Positions 47,863 to 60,030 of a DNA stretch of 64,000 nucleotides are shown here, in pieces. Below the pieces are notes generated by a model. It was not told where the DNA came from, did no database searches, and saw only the letters and a list, made by a program, of their open reading frames with translations. Position 1 is the first letter of the stretch. Each line of letters opens with the position of its first letter. The stretch comes from Biscogniauxia marginata (lineage: Eukaryota; Ascomycota; Sordariomycetes; Xylariales; Xylariaceae), in the NCBI GenBank assembly GCA_022695795.1, contig MU404055.1, forward strand, positions 62,001-126,000. Direction: 5' to 3'. Position numbers and translations under genes: made by a program.

Positions 47863-49441
47863 GGGACTTACGATTATGGACGTCACAGTGAGGGTGCAAT
47901 ACGCTACTTGTGCAATATTTCGGACTATAGCACACGCCATCCACAGAACAAGTTTGTCCATCCAAATTCTTGCGATTGAGGCGGCATCTGATGCCCAGAT
48001 GGATGTGGTTGTGAATAGAGGTGCACAACAGGATAAGCTGAGTCTTCTGGATCTTGGCACTGGCACCGGCTTGTTTTGTCGTTGTCGCGCCAGACCGAGT
48101 AGTTCCTGTTGTGTAGCTGCGGCATGTATACCGATTCGGAGCAATCCACATGGTACAAGCACGTTGCGCCGTTAAGGGTAGTTTGAACGGATTGGGAAAT
48201 TGGGGTTAGGCGATCTATTGTCAATGGCTCGTTTACGAGGGCAGCTGCTTACTGGCAGCACGAACACCGGCCACGTCTTGGCACACGAATAGAGAGGGCA
48301 GTCAGAACCAACTAGAGGAGTCTGATTATCCTGCCTTAGGACGTGGCAGCTGTGTTGAGACCATGATTGGGGATATTGGATACTTACAGTGTCTAATGTC
48401 TCCAATTACCTTCGTCCAGCTAATATACAAGCTTAGTCGCTTAATCATGGGTCGGATCCCGCCGTTAATAAGCTGACGTTGCTGACGCTGACGCTTCACC
48501 TCGGGACCAACTTCAGTGTACACTCACACACGGTAGTTGAGATTACACTGAAAACTCCACCAATCTCACTCTCACCTTTGCCAGTTTGCAAAGGTGTACT
48601 AGCTCACCCCAGTGTGAGATAGCAATGCCACGCCTGCCAGCATCGGCACTAGGATTCAGTGAATAGCACACATAGCATACTGGACTATGCGATAGTTAAG
48701 CGGGCGTGGAATACCAACGTTACCTATTATAGACACAAGGAGATATATTAGAAGGGCACTCTAGCCATCTATTACCATCTACCAACACATGAATACAGAT
48801 ACGTTACACATAGAAACGGGAGTGGGTACGGAAGTACAACAGGACTGGAAAAGGCAAATAAAAAATAAGCTTACAAAAAAGGCGTAGTTAGCAATAGAGA
48901 ATGTGTTTTAAACCCGTTGTTCCATATGTTTTGTAGCGTCGACGTACTTAATGCGGAGAAGGGTGTTAAGTTTGGGGTATTTTTTTCATCAGTACCAAGG
49001 TCCCATTCCGTTTGTATGGGAATCTAGGAAGGCCCACTTTCTATCTTCATCCACATCAGGAAATCTGATTGGAGGCTGAAAAGCGGACCAGGAGGCTTGA
49101 ATGAACACGTGATTCAGCCCTACCGACCAAAAAAAAAAAGTGGTCTTAAGGCTGATCTAAGGGTTTTTTTTTATTGCTAACCGGTGCGGGGCCAAGAATG
49201 CCACAAAGAATGTCACAACGCTCTCTGCCGTCCTGCTTGAAGTCTTGCCTGAGAATCGACTGACAAAGCCCAGCATATTCTTGAACAAAGAAACATACTC
49301 CGTACGGTACCATTACCCGATCCATAATATCTTGCCTCTTTGTTAATAACCTATACAAGTATGTCAATAGGTTAATGCTAGCCTACCCTCCTCTCTGTAT
49401 TCGGGTCAGGTCAGGTTACTGTTGTACGACACGATAGCAAC
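47863..49441. other. intergenic C2H2 / YVH1
   Basis: No gene recognised. Just after the C2H2 stop codon several frames read protein-like (SEGAIRYLCNISDYSTRHP; FLLCSCGMYTDSEQSTWYK) with many stops between them, which may be old duplicated finger sequence or chance. A poly-A (11) tract is near 49128 and T-rich DNA near 49165. Confidence 0.35.
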
Positions 49442-50667
49442 ATGTCAATGATATCTCAAATACCGGGGCCTGATAATCTCCATGTTGGAGGGTAATGAGT
49501 ACCCAATTTCCCTTCTATCAGCCCTGCTGATACTGTTCAATAACTGACCAGTTGAGTAGTCTCTGGGCTCTCAACCTCGAGAACCACCGTAAACGTCTTT
49601 TTGAACTGAACATAACTCATGTGCTGTCCGTTATAGAATTTTCCTTCATCAGATGGGGGGAAGAGGCCAAACGCTTCAAGCACCTTAGCATTGACATCGA
49701 CGATGACGAGGATGCCGACTTGCTTGTCCATTTCTCTAAAGCCGTGCGCTTTATCGACGGTGGCCTATACCCGTCTTCGGATGCAACGAGGCAGGGGCAT
49801 CCCCCAGCAGATACACCAGGACCCAAAGATGAAGGAGAATTGCAACCTTATTCTTCTTCCTCCTCCTCTTCCCAAGGTGGGGTCTACGTACACTGTGCGA
49901 TGGGTAAATCACGGTCAGTAAGCTGTGTGATCGCATATCTCTTATACAAATATCCACATCGATTCGGAGGTAAGCAATTTACACCTTCACCCGCATCGAC
50001 GTTAGAGCGACGCTCTACAGCTGCCCAGGCCGTACAAAGAGCCTTAGAGTGTGTGCGCGAGTCACGGTCCATGGCAGGTCCCAACAGCGGCTTCATGCGC
50101 CAACTCGAGCTGTGGTGGGAATTCGGATGCCCTGCCGACGACGATGGCGCTGTAGAGCGTCACCCTGGCTACCAGAAATGGCTATACGACAAGATGTTAA
50201 AGGAAGCTCGAAACATGCATCTAGCTCCTGAGGCTCAGCATATCCGGTTTGAGGATGAAGTAGACGTAGGAGGCGCGGAAGAAGAGATAGTCGAGGATCA
50301 AGAGAAGGATGGCAAAGAAGTTCGATGCAAAAAATGCAGGCGTATTCTCGCGACCCCGAAATTTCTAGTCCCGCACACTCCTACGGGACAGCCTACGATA
50401 TCTAAGTGCGCCCACATCTTCATCGACACATTGTCCTGGATGCGGCCCTCGCTGGAGGATGGTGCTCTCGATGGTCGCTTGGTCTGTCCAAACACGAAGT
50501 GTGGTGCTACTGTTGGTCGCTTTGCATGGCAAGGGCTGAAGTGTAGTTGTCGGGAGTGGGTGGTTCCCGCATTCTCACTCAACCGAAGTCGGGTAGACGA
50601 GGTTAACCCGCGAGGCAATCCCCCTCCCGTCGCCCGCGCACCGCCCGGACGAGCCGGAAGCTTATAA
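49442..50667 (+). CDS. YVH1: dual-specificity phosphatase Yvh1
   Basis: join(49442..49491, 49560..50667), 385 residues. The 68-nt intron (gtaatg...gagtag) joins NLHVGG to LWALNLENHRKRLF, the usual start of the phosphatase fold. The catalytic loop is VHCAMGKSRS with Cys at about residue 129; the acid loop lies in SIDIDDDEDADLL. A Ser/Pro-rich insert precedes the loop. The C-terminal zinc domain has CKKCRRIL, a His/Cys pair in SKCAHIF, CPNTKC and CSCREWVVPAFSL. Yvh1 is needed for 60S ribosome maturation (release of Mrt4), a role that resides in the zinc domain. Alternative start: ATG two codons downstream (49448). Confidence 0.95.
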
Positions 50668-50679
50668 AAATAAGCCGGC

Positions 50680-51170
50680 AGCGTATTTAAGCTTAACAAT
50701 GGCATCTTGGCAAAATTGCGCCAGATTGATGCAGAGTCAGCTTTTTACATCGACAACGACAGCGTCGGCGTCAGCTTTGTACAGCACACCCAAGCTAATT
50801 ACCTACCCAATCGGTGACCCGCAATCTGACCAATGGCTAACTAACAACTTCTTGGCCCCAACCACCTCTTCCGGTCGCTTTCACAGATATCGACCCGCCG
50901 CCAAGCTATACACCCGAAGCCGAAACCGAACCCTAGGGGACTTTTGTCTTCCCGACTTCCTAGGCTTGCAGTCTGCCCCAGCGTATAGGTCTTACTTCAC
51001 AGAAAAGCTGCTTCGGAGGCCCTGTCGCCCACTGTAGAGACAGAAACTTTCAACAAGCCCCTACAGTCCCGAACCATACTACCGACAGCCCAAGCATTCT
51101 TCTCTTAGGCGGAGATCCAGAGGCGTCCACATTCATGATCCCCGTCCCTACCATTCCCCTCCTGTATTAG
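50680..51170 (+). pseudogene. broken protein-like frame behind YVH1, unidentified
   Basis: From 50701 the frame reads GILAKLRQIDAESAFYI then DNDSVGVSFVQHTQANYLP and stops (TGA at 50815). A plausible intron (gtgacc donor at about 50815, gctaac branch, ttcacag acceptor) would join it to DIDPPPSYTPEAETEP, ended by TAG; the same frame resumes later (PSILLLGGDPEASTFMIPVP). No ATG exists in the opening frame after its upstream TAA. A different frame of 112 codons (50699-51037) has an ATG but poorer composition. It looks like a decayed gene or one with a sequencing error. No family recognised. Confidence 0.3.
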
Positions 51171-52598
51171 GGCTTACTGTCTTGGCCTAGTCTGGCCCTG
51201 CCTAGTTGTGCCTTGCAAGATAGTTAGCCTACCGTCGTGGTCTAGCAGCTTAGGACCTAGGCTGGCGCGGGCATCTCCATCCTCGTCAAATGAAGATCCC
51301 GACTTTTCATCGCTTTACACCCTAGTACTTGGAGCTCCCGCGAGATACCATATCCCTCAGGACCCCGTTGGTTACTTGCTGACGCTATTAACTCCAATAG
51401 TTCTGTATGATGACCAATCATAATTCTTTGGAGACTATATCTTGTGGAGAAAACATATGGTTTGGCTCTATCATTATTCTCTTCTCCCTCCTGGGGTGTG
51501 CTGTGTTCTCTAGGTCCTTTCAGCAGGAATACCCTCTTTGTGTTGAGGATATCGACGGCGCGATCATTGTCCTTTGTTGTGATACTCAAGGCCTACCATC
51601 GGTGCCGGAGTCCCCCCCCCGTGGCGCAAGGACGATCTTACCGGGGCCCTAAATGCCTGTTACGGAGCATCTCACGGGGCATGTCGCGTAGCAACAACAA
51701 TACCCCAGACTCGGGGGATAGCGAGACAGCAAACATTTTTGGTTAATATCAATTCTGCAAGCGCGAGAAGGAGGAACTGAGGTCCTTGGTTAATCTTGAC
51801 TGTTCCATTAGGGATTATACCAATGTGTGTCTAAAGGGAGGGGCCGGATAGGGATAGAGAGAGAGGCGGCTGAAACGACCATACTCAACAATCTACGAAG
51901 GGCTATCTTCATATCTACTTTACTGATTTACACATGGCTTCTTTCGTGTCGTGTGTTTCACGTTTATGAATACGTGAAGGTACGTACTTTCGCCGTTGCT
52001 GACGATGATGGCTTGTTCAATTGGCGATGACGAATAAATGCATCGAGCACGGCATCTACCTACCATTTACAACATGAGATTACCGCGGCCCCTTTAAACA
52101 TCGTGCAGGATACGAGTCTTCTATTTTCGTGGGGTTACAAAGACCGCTTCGTATGTTTTTGGGCCTTTATTCTGGATTGTTATCGTGTTTGGTTTCTTGC
52201 GCTTCGGAAAAGTAGCGCATTTAGTCAGCATCTAGTCAGCAAGTGCAGTCAGTCAGTCAGTCTAGGGGCCTGCCTTTTATTCATTTATTTACTTGTTTAA
52301 CGATTTAATTCCTTTTCCTTAGTAAGTGCCCAGACAGTGGGTGGAGAGAAGGGGAGAAAAAACCAAGAAACCTAAAAGTTCCCAGCAGGTTGCATCTTGG
52401 CCAACTTGCTCGTACATGTATGCGGCGCTCCCATCATTGGTCCGTACCTCTTCGGTATACATATGTAGGTTAGGTCTATACATATGCGGCCTTGTTCCGT
52501 TTAAGGCAAGTCTTGACGTATGCGTACAACATACAGCATGCATGCATATACATTTGATGTATACTACCACAGAAACCTAAAAGTTACTTATACTCTCT
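51171..52598. other. intergenic
   Basis: No recognised gene. Small frames at 51208-51423, 51257-51589 (minus) and 51407-51746 have no motifs. A short tandem AGTC array occurs near 52244-52260. Confidence 0.4.
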
Positions 52599-52845
52599 AT
52601 ATACATATGCGTGTGTGTGTTTGTATGCGTAACTGTACTATGCATGTAACAAGACACACACACACACACACACACACTCTCTCTCTCTCTCTTCCCTCTT
52701 CGGTGACCGGCATAGGTACCCGGCGACGGCGGTAGCAGCGCAGCAAAAAAAAAAAAAAAAAAAAAAAAAAGACGGGATGTAACATACCACTTTTTTAGAC
52801 TACGTACATGCATATATATATATACATATATGTGTGTGTGTGTCC
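52599..52845. repeat. microsatellite cluster
   Basis: In order on the plus strand: TG-type repeats (about 52607-52622), CA repeat (about 52654-52677), CT repeat (52678-52692), an A tract of about 26 (52745-52770), a TA run (52812-52830) and a TG run (52832-52843). Expansion or polymerase slippage is likely; the A tract could also be the 3' end of a retroposed sequence, but no insertion boundary was found. Confidence 0.85.
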
Positions 52846-52919
52846 ACTGTGTGTAATACAAAGCGGCAGCGACGACGATGATGACGATGAAGAAATGGTG
52901 CTAAGTGTGCTTATATACT

Positions 52920-54250
52920 AAATTGCCGGCTTGCTTGTTTGAAAAAGAAAACAATGTTTAAAAGGAGGGGGAGGAGGTGAGGACGGTGTATTTTAAGATT
53001 AAGCTTATATAAGCCTAATATCGTATTAAAATCTACTTAATTTAATAAATTCTCGTTTAATCACCGTGTTTATTGAATTATTAAATAATTATTAAATAAT
53101 AATTAAATGTTTAAAAATAACGTACTATATAAGCGAGTAAATAAAACAAGCTTACAAACGAAATGGTTTTTTATATAAAATCGACTTTTTCGAAAATTCA
53201 TAATTTTACTTATAAAAATCGGAAAAGTCTTAACCCTTTTTTATTAATTATATAATTATACGGTTTAATTAAAAGTAAAATCGAAAAAAATTAATTTCAA
53301 AAAACGCGAAAAGAAAACGCGTAAAAACTAAAATTAAAACAAAACATATAAACCTTTTTACGTATTTCTTTATACATTTCACTTTTTTTTTCGATTTTAT
53401 TTTTAGTTAAACCTTATAATTATATAACTAAAAAAAAGGTTTAAAACTTTTATGATTTTTATATGCAAAGTTATGAATTTTTAAAAAAGTCGATTTTATA
53501 TAAGAAATTAAGTGGCTTATAAGACACGTTATAAGTATTATAAATATTTATAATTAACTTATAAAAACTATTTTATTACGAAATAAAATTACTTATTTTT
53601 AATAAACGACGTAAAATTAAAAATAAGTAATTAAAAATAAGAAAAACATTTAATATAAAAAAATAATTTTATAAGTTAAAAAGAATAATATTACAATTAA
53701 TAATAAAGAAAAAAAGTCTCGAAAAAAAGTAATAACTAAATAAAAATAATATAATATATATAATTAAATTAATTATAATATACGTATTTATATAATAAAT
53801 AAAAAGGTATTTAATAATTTAAATTTCGAGGAATTATAATTAATTTTATTTATTATTAATTCTTTATTTTAATTTTAAAGGCTTTTAACTCGGAAAATAT
53901 ATTAAATTAATTAACTTAAATTACACGTTAAAAAACTAAATATTTAGTTTTTAAAGTATAAAACTAAAAAAGACGATTCGAATAATAATAATTATTAATT
54001 AATTCTAATACCACGTAAATATTTTTTAATAATTAAAATTACGAAAATTGTGAAAACTAGCCTACTCGCTTGTGTGGTCCACTCGCTTATAAGACACGTT
54101 AGTTAAATATTTAATATATTTAATATAAATATATCGCAGACTATATAAGCTTAATTGTAACCTAGCAATTAAGCGGCGTCGCTTTTGCGCGACAAAATAT
54201 TAAGTAATTAATTGTATATATAAGCTAGCTATACGTTGTTAAGCTTCCAC
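52920..54250. repeat. AT-rich island (probably mutated repeat DNA)
   Basis: About 1.3 kb of TTAATAAATT-type sequence with almost no open frames, sharply different from both flanks. The word CTTATAAGACACGTTA occurs near 53515 and again near 54085, and TATATAAGC(G/T) words recur at both ends, suggesting nested repeats. Such blocks in ascomycetes are usually transposons after repeat-induced point mutation; here the original element cannot be read. Confidence 0.7.
53171..53503. repeat. imperfect inverted repeat, arms about 120 bp
   Basis: Left arm about 53171-53290 and right arm about 53383-53503 are reverse complements with scattered differences and small indels (shared words: TATATAAAATCGACTTTTT, AATTCATAA, TTAATTATATAATTATA-like core, AAAATCGAAAAAAA). 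The spacer is about 90 nt and contains ACGCG words. Transcribed, it would fold into a long hairpin. Confidence 0.75.
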
Positions 54251-57200
54251 GTACCTACTTATACTATGAGGAATGTATATACGTGTTATCATGTCCCTTA
54301 TAGTTGTAATTATAATCAAGGTAGGTATGTATCTATGTAGTGTGATAGCAACTCTAAAACACAATCTGTTAGGCGACCCGCGACCACTCGCCTTGATCTG
54401 TGCGTCGCGGCACAGCAGAATATAAAGGAGGATGGGGGACGACGAACGTTTAAGGGGTTGGTGGGTGGGGGGAGGGCTGGCGAGGTAGATAACGCCCCAA
54501 GTAATTTTCCTTTTCGCTGGGAGGCTTGTTCTGCTCGAGGCGTCAGGTTTTTCAATGGTGGCTTTGTCGCCGGGCAGCCTTCCGCGGTGCTGCAGTCAGC
54601 GTCATATTTTGGCAACGGACAATTAATATCACACCCGGGGGGGGGGGCCGGGGGTTGCTTGTCTCCACCCTGTCTGTTTGTTGTTCATCTCGAACGACGA
54701 ATATAAGTTGGGGATTACTACCTGTCTGATTTCCTTTGTTTCACTTTTCTATCACTGCACGTATGACCTATTACGTAGAGTCGTTGTGGTAGGTTTTCTT
54801 TTCTTTTTTTTCGGCTCATTCGTTCCACCTGCATGCTGTATGCATGAAGTCTGGGGGGCACGGAATAAGTTCGTATGCCGGCATGGGGAAAGGATTGATG
54901 GATATGCACGTATCGAAAGCGGTTCGCACGGGAACCTTATCCCTCCTCCCAAATCCCCCATGTAGGGCTGGTCTATGAACTAGCATCTCTCCAACCAAAG
55001 ACAGGGGAGATATATATTTCGTTAACGAGAATAGAGTTTTGGGGGTGGCACGTACAAATCTCCCAAACGTATTAGGGGGGCGGGAATGGCGATCTATAGC
55101 GAGGGGGTGGGAAAAGGTTTCCAATTCAGGGACGTGACGTGGGGGTAATACTATTATTCGGACTTAAGTGACCTTCATTCTGTGATGAAATAGCTACATG
55201 TGCGTACCTATCTACGTACGTATACCTACGCAACCCCTACCCCAGACGTTATTGCGTAACGCATCGGCAAGGAACTTGAAGAGAAATCCTGATGGTCCGT
55301 GTTCTGTTATCGACGTCAGGGGAATGTCTATCGTCCCGAGAGAAAGGGACTGCATCATAAGCTATGTAGAAGGGCCGCACTTGGGCCGGAGATATGTTTA
55401 TTGAACAGCCTTATCCTTAGAGGTATCGCACGTAACAGAGCCGTGTCACCTGGGCCGGTCCAACGTTCTTCGGTGTCAAGGTCGAGATTCTGCACAACTA
55501 TTGTTAAACCAACAATCTCGTCTGACGGATCAGAAGCAAGGGGCGGGTATTTTGTCTGACGTGGGGATGCGGGTTGGTCCATACAGAAAGAGCGATTAAT
55601 TTATCTCCCTAAGATCTCGATCTCAACGGAAAGGGGTATCTTTTTTCTACCCATGTTTCTTGACTAAACAAGACCAAGCGGCCGAGGCATGCCTTTCGTT
55701 CTAGAACAACTAAGCTCGGCTCCTGTAGATTAGATCTACATGTGTCTAGTATGTGATTGGACATTGTTTTGTTAGCTATCCTTAACCCTGGTGTCGTTCG
55801 GGGAACTTCGCGCAATGTTAATGCAGTACATACGTGGAAATACCAAGAGAGTCGGACATAAGAACGAGGCCTGTGTGTTACTGGAAAAGTCTGCGCCGTA
55901 CAGAACCCTGTACCTTCCACCCGCGGTTGTGATCATGGCCGCGATATTGAAGCAGAAAGGGGGGCATCTGAAGGAAGGGGAAGGATGATGCAGATGCAGG
56001 GGACAAGGACGCTTACGTGTTGTACCTACATAATACCCGATACGGTAAGGGAAGGCAAATCTTGGTGATACAATAGAGGAAAAGAAAAAGAAAAATGGCA
56101 AACATTATGCTAGGAAGGTCAAGCCACAGTAAGATGAGGTCAAGTACCTACTTAGATCGGGCCGAGCATCCTGGATTCGAGCTCTCTTGAATATGGGGGT
56201 AGCAGTGTAGATACATATAGTTGTCGTACATACCTGTGTGTACAGGACAAGCGGGTGAAAGAGTTGAACCACCATCCACAGAACCATCCCTGACCTCCCC
56301 CCCTGGCGATTAGCCAGTCTTATGACCTTGGCAAGTGTGAGAATACTCAAGGTTCGTTCTACGAATGTATCGTCTGCCCCCATATAACAGAGGAGTGATT
56401 AAACGCAAGGGTTCCGCAACAGCACGTCGCATTGCTATGATCGCCATACATGGTGACTTGAACGGAGCTGCCCTTCCTCAATTGCAGATTTCCGGTGTTC
56501 CGGGAAGCATAATACCTAAACGCTGCATAGAAAACTATCCACATAAGTATCACCCATGTTTGGAACGGGGAGAAGAAACAAGAGGAAGATGCTTTCAGGG
56601 AGAGAAGTGAGGCTGACTCTCGTGCCACTCGGGTTCGGTAATTAAGTTACTGTAGAGTTACAACGGGACTGCAGCGGCGATCCGTTTGGACACGGAGCTA
56701 CTCCGGCCCTAAGCATATAAGCCAACAATATCAGACTATAGAAGCCCGGCAGAGCTGTGTCATGTAACATTTCGCCCTGATATCACATAGCCTTTTAGAG
56801 GATACCGCTACCTTGTGAGGCAATTGTCTTTTTATTTGGGACCGGTGTTTCTGTAATATTATCTTGTTGATGGATATCTCCGAAATGCGCGTACTCCGTG
56901 CTCCGTGGCTTGTGAGTTGCTAAATCTCTAGCATAATGTAAGCCGCGAGATAATCCCCTCTAGCTCCTCGAGAGGCTCGCCAAATAGGTAGGTACAGTAG
57001 GTACTTGGCACCAATCATCAAACATTAACTGCCGGCCGAGAACTTTGCATATGGATATTAGTCCCACTACAAGTTCCCCGTCCGTATGTCTGTCTGTCCG
57101 AGCTCCTCCGCAAGTTCCAACACCACGTATGGAAGATCTTTGCCATACACTGTGGGACGCACGCACTTTACGGCAGCGATCTATCCGTTTTAAGGCCGAA

Positions 57201-58490
57201 ACAGGAAATCGACAGCGGGTGGACGGTCTGTGATTGGTCTGGTCGTGTCTGTAAGAATGCGAGCAACACGGCCTTGAGGCGGTCAAGCTAACATTCAATA
57301 TACGGTGATCCCCTTCTCTCTCTTTTGTCTGCCTATGTGCCTAGGATTCTTCTGTCATTCTTTTCGAAATGTGACGCGATAAATAAGGTCAAAGTAATGA
57401 GTTCTTCGGTGAAATATCAAAAATCGACGTGTCAAACTTCGCTCTGGGAGACGGCTACCACCGGATGAGGTCAGATCCTGAAAAGAGCGCCTGGATAGTG
57501 ACACGACTGAGAGAAGTCCTGCGCTTATGGGGCTCTCAGTGCTGGAGTCATGTTGGACCGGTTGTCGACTCGGCGGACGAAAATCTACATACGTCGCAGG
57601 CGTTCACAATCACACTAGCTACGTAGCTCACCTAGTTAGGACCTCTCTGCCCCACGGGCGTGCTCGTATAGCTTCCCCCGAGCTCAGCTTACATCGGATG
57701 AGAGCACGAAACGAAATGGGCGGGGGGCGTGTGCGTACTGATCACCTGGAAACCCTTCCTTCCCGTCAGCACTAGGTAGATAGTATGCCCGTAAACGCTT
57801 CACCTGCCTGACTACGTATGTGAATCGTAGAGGCCCTGCTTAGCTCGGTTTCTTTCCCCGCGAAATGGAATAACCTGCTTACCACCAACATTAAGGCTGC
57901 TATCAGCATTATTTCGGTGACAGCGACAGGCCGGCGCGGGCCATAGTCCCCATGACCCGGTAACTACTCGACGGGAAGGATTTCCCTGGGGTGAGCACAC
58001 TGGGAAGGTCCCGCTAGCTGGCCAACTAGCAAGCTTGGGAAGGATTCCTAGTCCTATAGCAAGGGTCTGTGGGATCATATTAGCGCGTGAAAGAGAGAGA
58101 AAGATCTTAGGGGAGGAAGGTATGTATGTAGAGGCCGTATATATTATACACTTTGTAGGTTCCATTTATTTCTCCCCCAAGTCTGCTTCATGTGTATAAA
58201 CACGACAACTACGAAATTGGATTAACAGGTAAGCTATAATTTGGTGAGTTCTGACGATATCCATCGATCGTATAGGTATTATCTCTTTGGCTTTTAAAGT
58301 ATCGAGAAAGCAAAAAGAACGTAAGCTGCTGGTTAGAATAGGTATAAGTACTGACCTGCTTATGCTAGGATTACTTGTTATCATATATTGTTATTTCGAG
58401 GCACACACTTTTAAAATTTGTAAGTGGATAGATAATATTTATCAAGGGCGACGAAGAGACTTGCTATAAGGACCTGCCGATTTTGGTCTA
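54251..58490. other. gene-poor spacer
   Basis: Ordinary composition, no recognised gene. G-run CCC(G)11 near 54635-54650. Open frames at 55198-55404, 55791-55988 and 57429-57626 are short and read somewhat protein-like (DGPCSVIDVRGMSIVP; YLPPAVVIMAAILKQKG; DPEKSAWIVTRLREVLRLW) but lack starts in context, splice support or motifs. Confidence 0.4.
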
Positions 58491-60030
58491 AGGAGTTTTC
58501 AAATTTAGAAATATTCTTACCTAGGTATACATATAAAATAATCAAAGATTATAATATTATAAAACTCACAAACCGCTTTTTATTATATATAGATAATATA
58601 ATATATTTACGTAGTTATTAAAGTGACACTAATTATAATAAAGTATAAGAGGTAAGTAACTTTTTCTAAATCTAAATGGCATAACTCGCACAAAGTTCCC
58701 TAACCGATGAAAGTATAGAGTCTACATTTAACAATAGATATACATAGGCGAGAAAGAAAAACAATACTTTCCCTCTCCATCCGTAGACTTGCCTTGCTAC
58801 ATTGGACACATCTTACAAGAAAGATCCATTTACACCTCCAAGGCTTAGACATAGGTGCTAGCGGGCACTTTCTACCTAGTAATCACACGAGTGTTTTTAA
58901 ACAGTATAGGAATTGTGATTCCTTAACAGACGGTCCCTTCTGTTTACACTTGGCGTTTTATACTCATGATTCTCATTTTCTGCAAACCCACCGGGGACAA
59001 ACTCATAGTTGAGCGCCTTAACTCCCCTCTCCCCCTTTATCCCTTTAAGATGGGAAGTCCCGCTTTATAGAAACTAATTTTCGATCTCTAATCACCTACA
59101 GAGGATATTAATGGGATCCATTAGTTCATCTACTAATTAGGATTGATGGAATGAAAGTTTTGGGGAAATAATTTTCTGGGAGACAACGGCATCGTCCACT
59201 AGCTCTGGTTCGTCGTGCAAGTTTCATGTTGGTACCTCTACTGAACATACATATATTATATATAGATGGGCTACGCTCACCTAGTTAGATTCACCTTGAA
59301 CTAATACACTTGATCCTATCCTCATATCCTCGTCTCATCTCAAGAACCAGATGCCTAGAGTCGCTGTAAACGACGGTGCACAGACTATTCAAGCCCTCAC
59401 TGTAAAGATCGTACTTTATCCTAGGAGGAGGGCTTAAATATATCTCATTAAGGATGAAGATCTAGTCAGCGGCGACATCAAAATTTTCACTCGGGAGCGT
59501 CAAGACGCTAGGTCACAAGTAGGAGCTGAAGCTCTCTAACTATAAGTAAGGCATCATTTATATTTATAGAATATTATAACTAAGTCTAACGTGAAGCTAT
59601 TATCGAAAAGTGATGAAAGTCTATAAATGAACTAAAGAAAAAGGGGGGAGGGGGGAGGGGGGTTAAAAAAGGTGTTAATTAAATAAAAAGAAGAAATATA
59701 TTAAAAAGTAAAGAAATTTAAAGAGATTTTTAAGTAAGTTTATAATTAAAATTATAATAATTAAAGATGAAAAATGTTTTTAATAAAAATTTTTTAATTT
59801 TTTTATATATATTTGAAAATTAAAATAATAAAATATAAAAGTCTTTAAATTAAACGATATAAAAAGAGTATAAAAAGAAATTTATATAATAAAATCTTTA
59901 ATATTAATCTTATCATTTAAATAATACGCATTTATAGTTATTATAAGGTATTATATATAGTTTTAAGTGGTAAAAAGATGTGTTTTTTTAATATTTTTAT
60001 AATTTAATTATAAATAGTTGCAGTTTTCCC
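58491..60030. other. second AT-rich zone with a G-rich block
   Basis: AT-rich at about 58500-58700 and, more strongly, 59560-60030. A G-rich block with three runs of six G lies at about 59643-59662. A possible LINE ORF1 scrap at 59440-59540 is listed separately. No intact gene. Confidence 0.5.
59430..59541 (+). mobile_element. possible LINE ORF1 (gag-like) scrap
   Basis: One frame reads YLIKDEDLVSGDIKIFT followed by RERQDARSQVGAEAL and a stop. Fungal non-LTR retrotransposon gag-like proteins have a similar block (a residue run ending LxSGDIxxxT, followed by a charged helix). It directly borders the AT-rich zone, where the rest of an element could have decayed. About 37 residues only, so the call is tentative. 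Confidence 0.25.

Noticed and set aside
47432..48175. 247-codon frame covering the C2H2 last exon and running beyond
   Set aside because: Wrong frame relative to the zinc fingers; the real frame stops at 47862.
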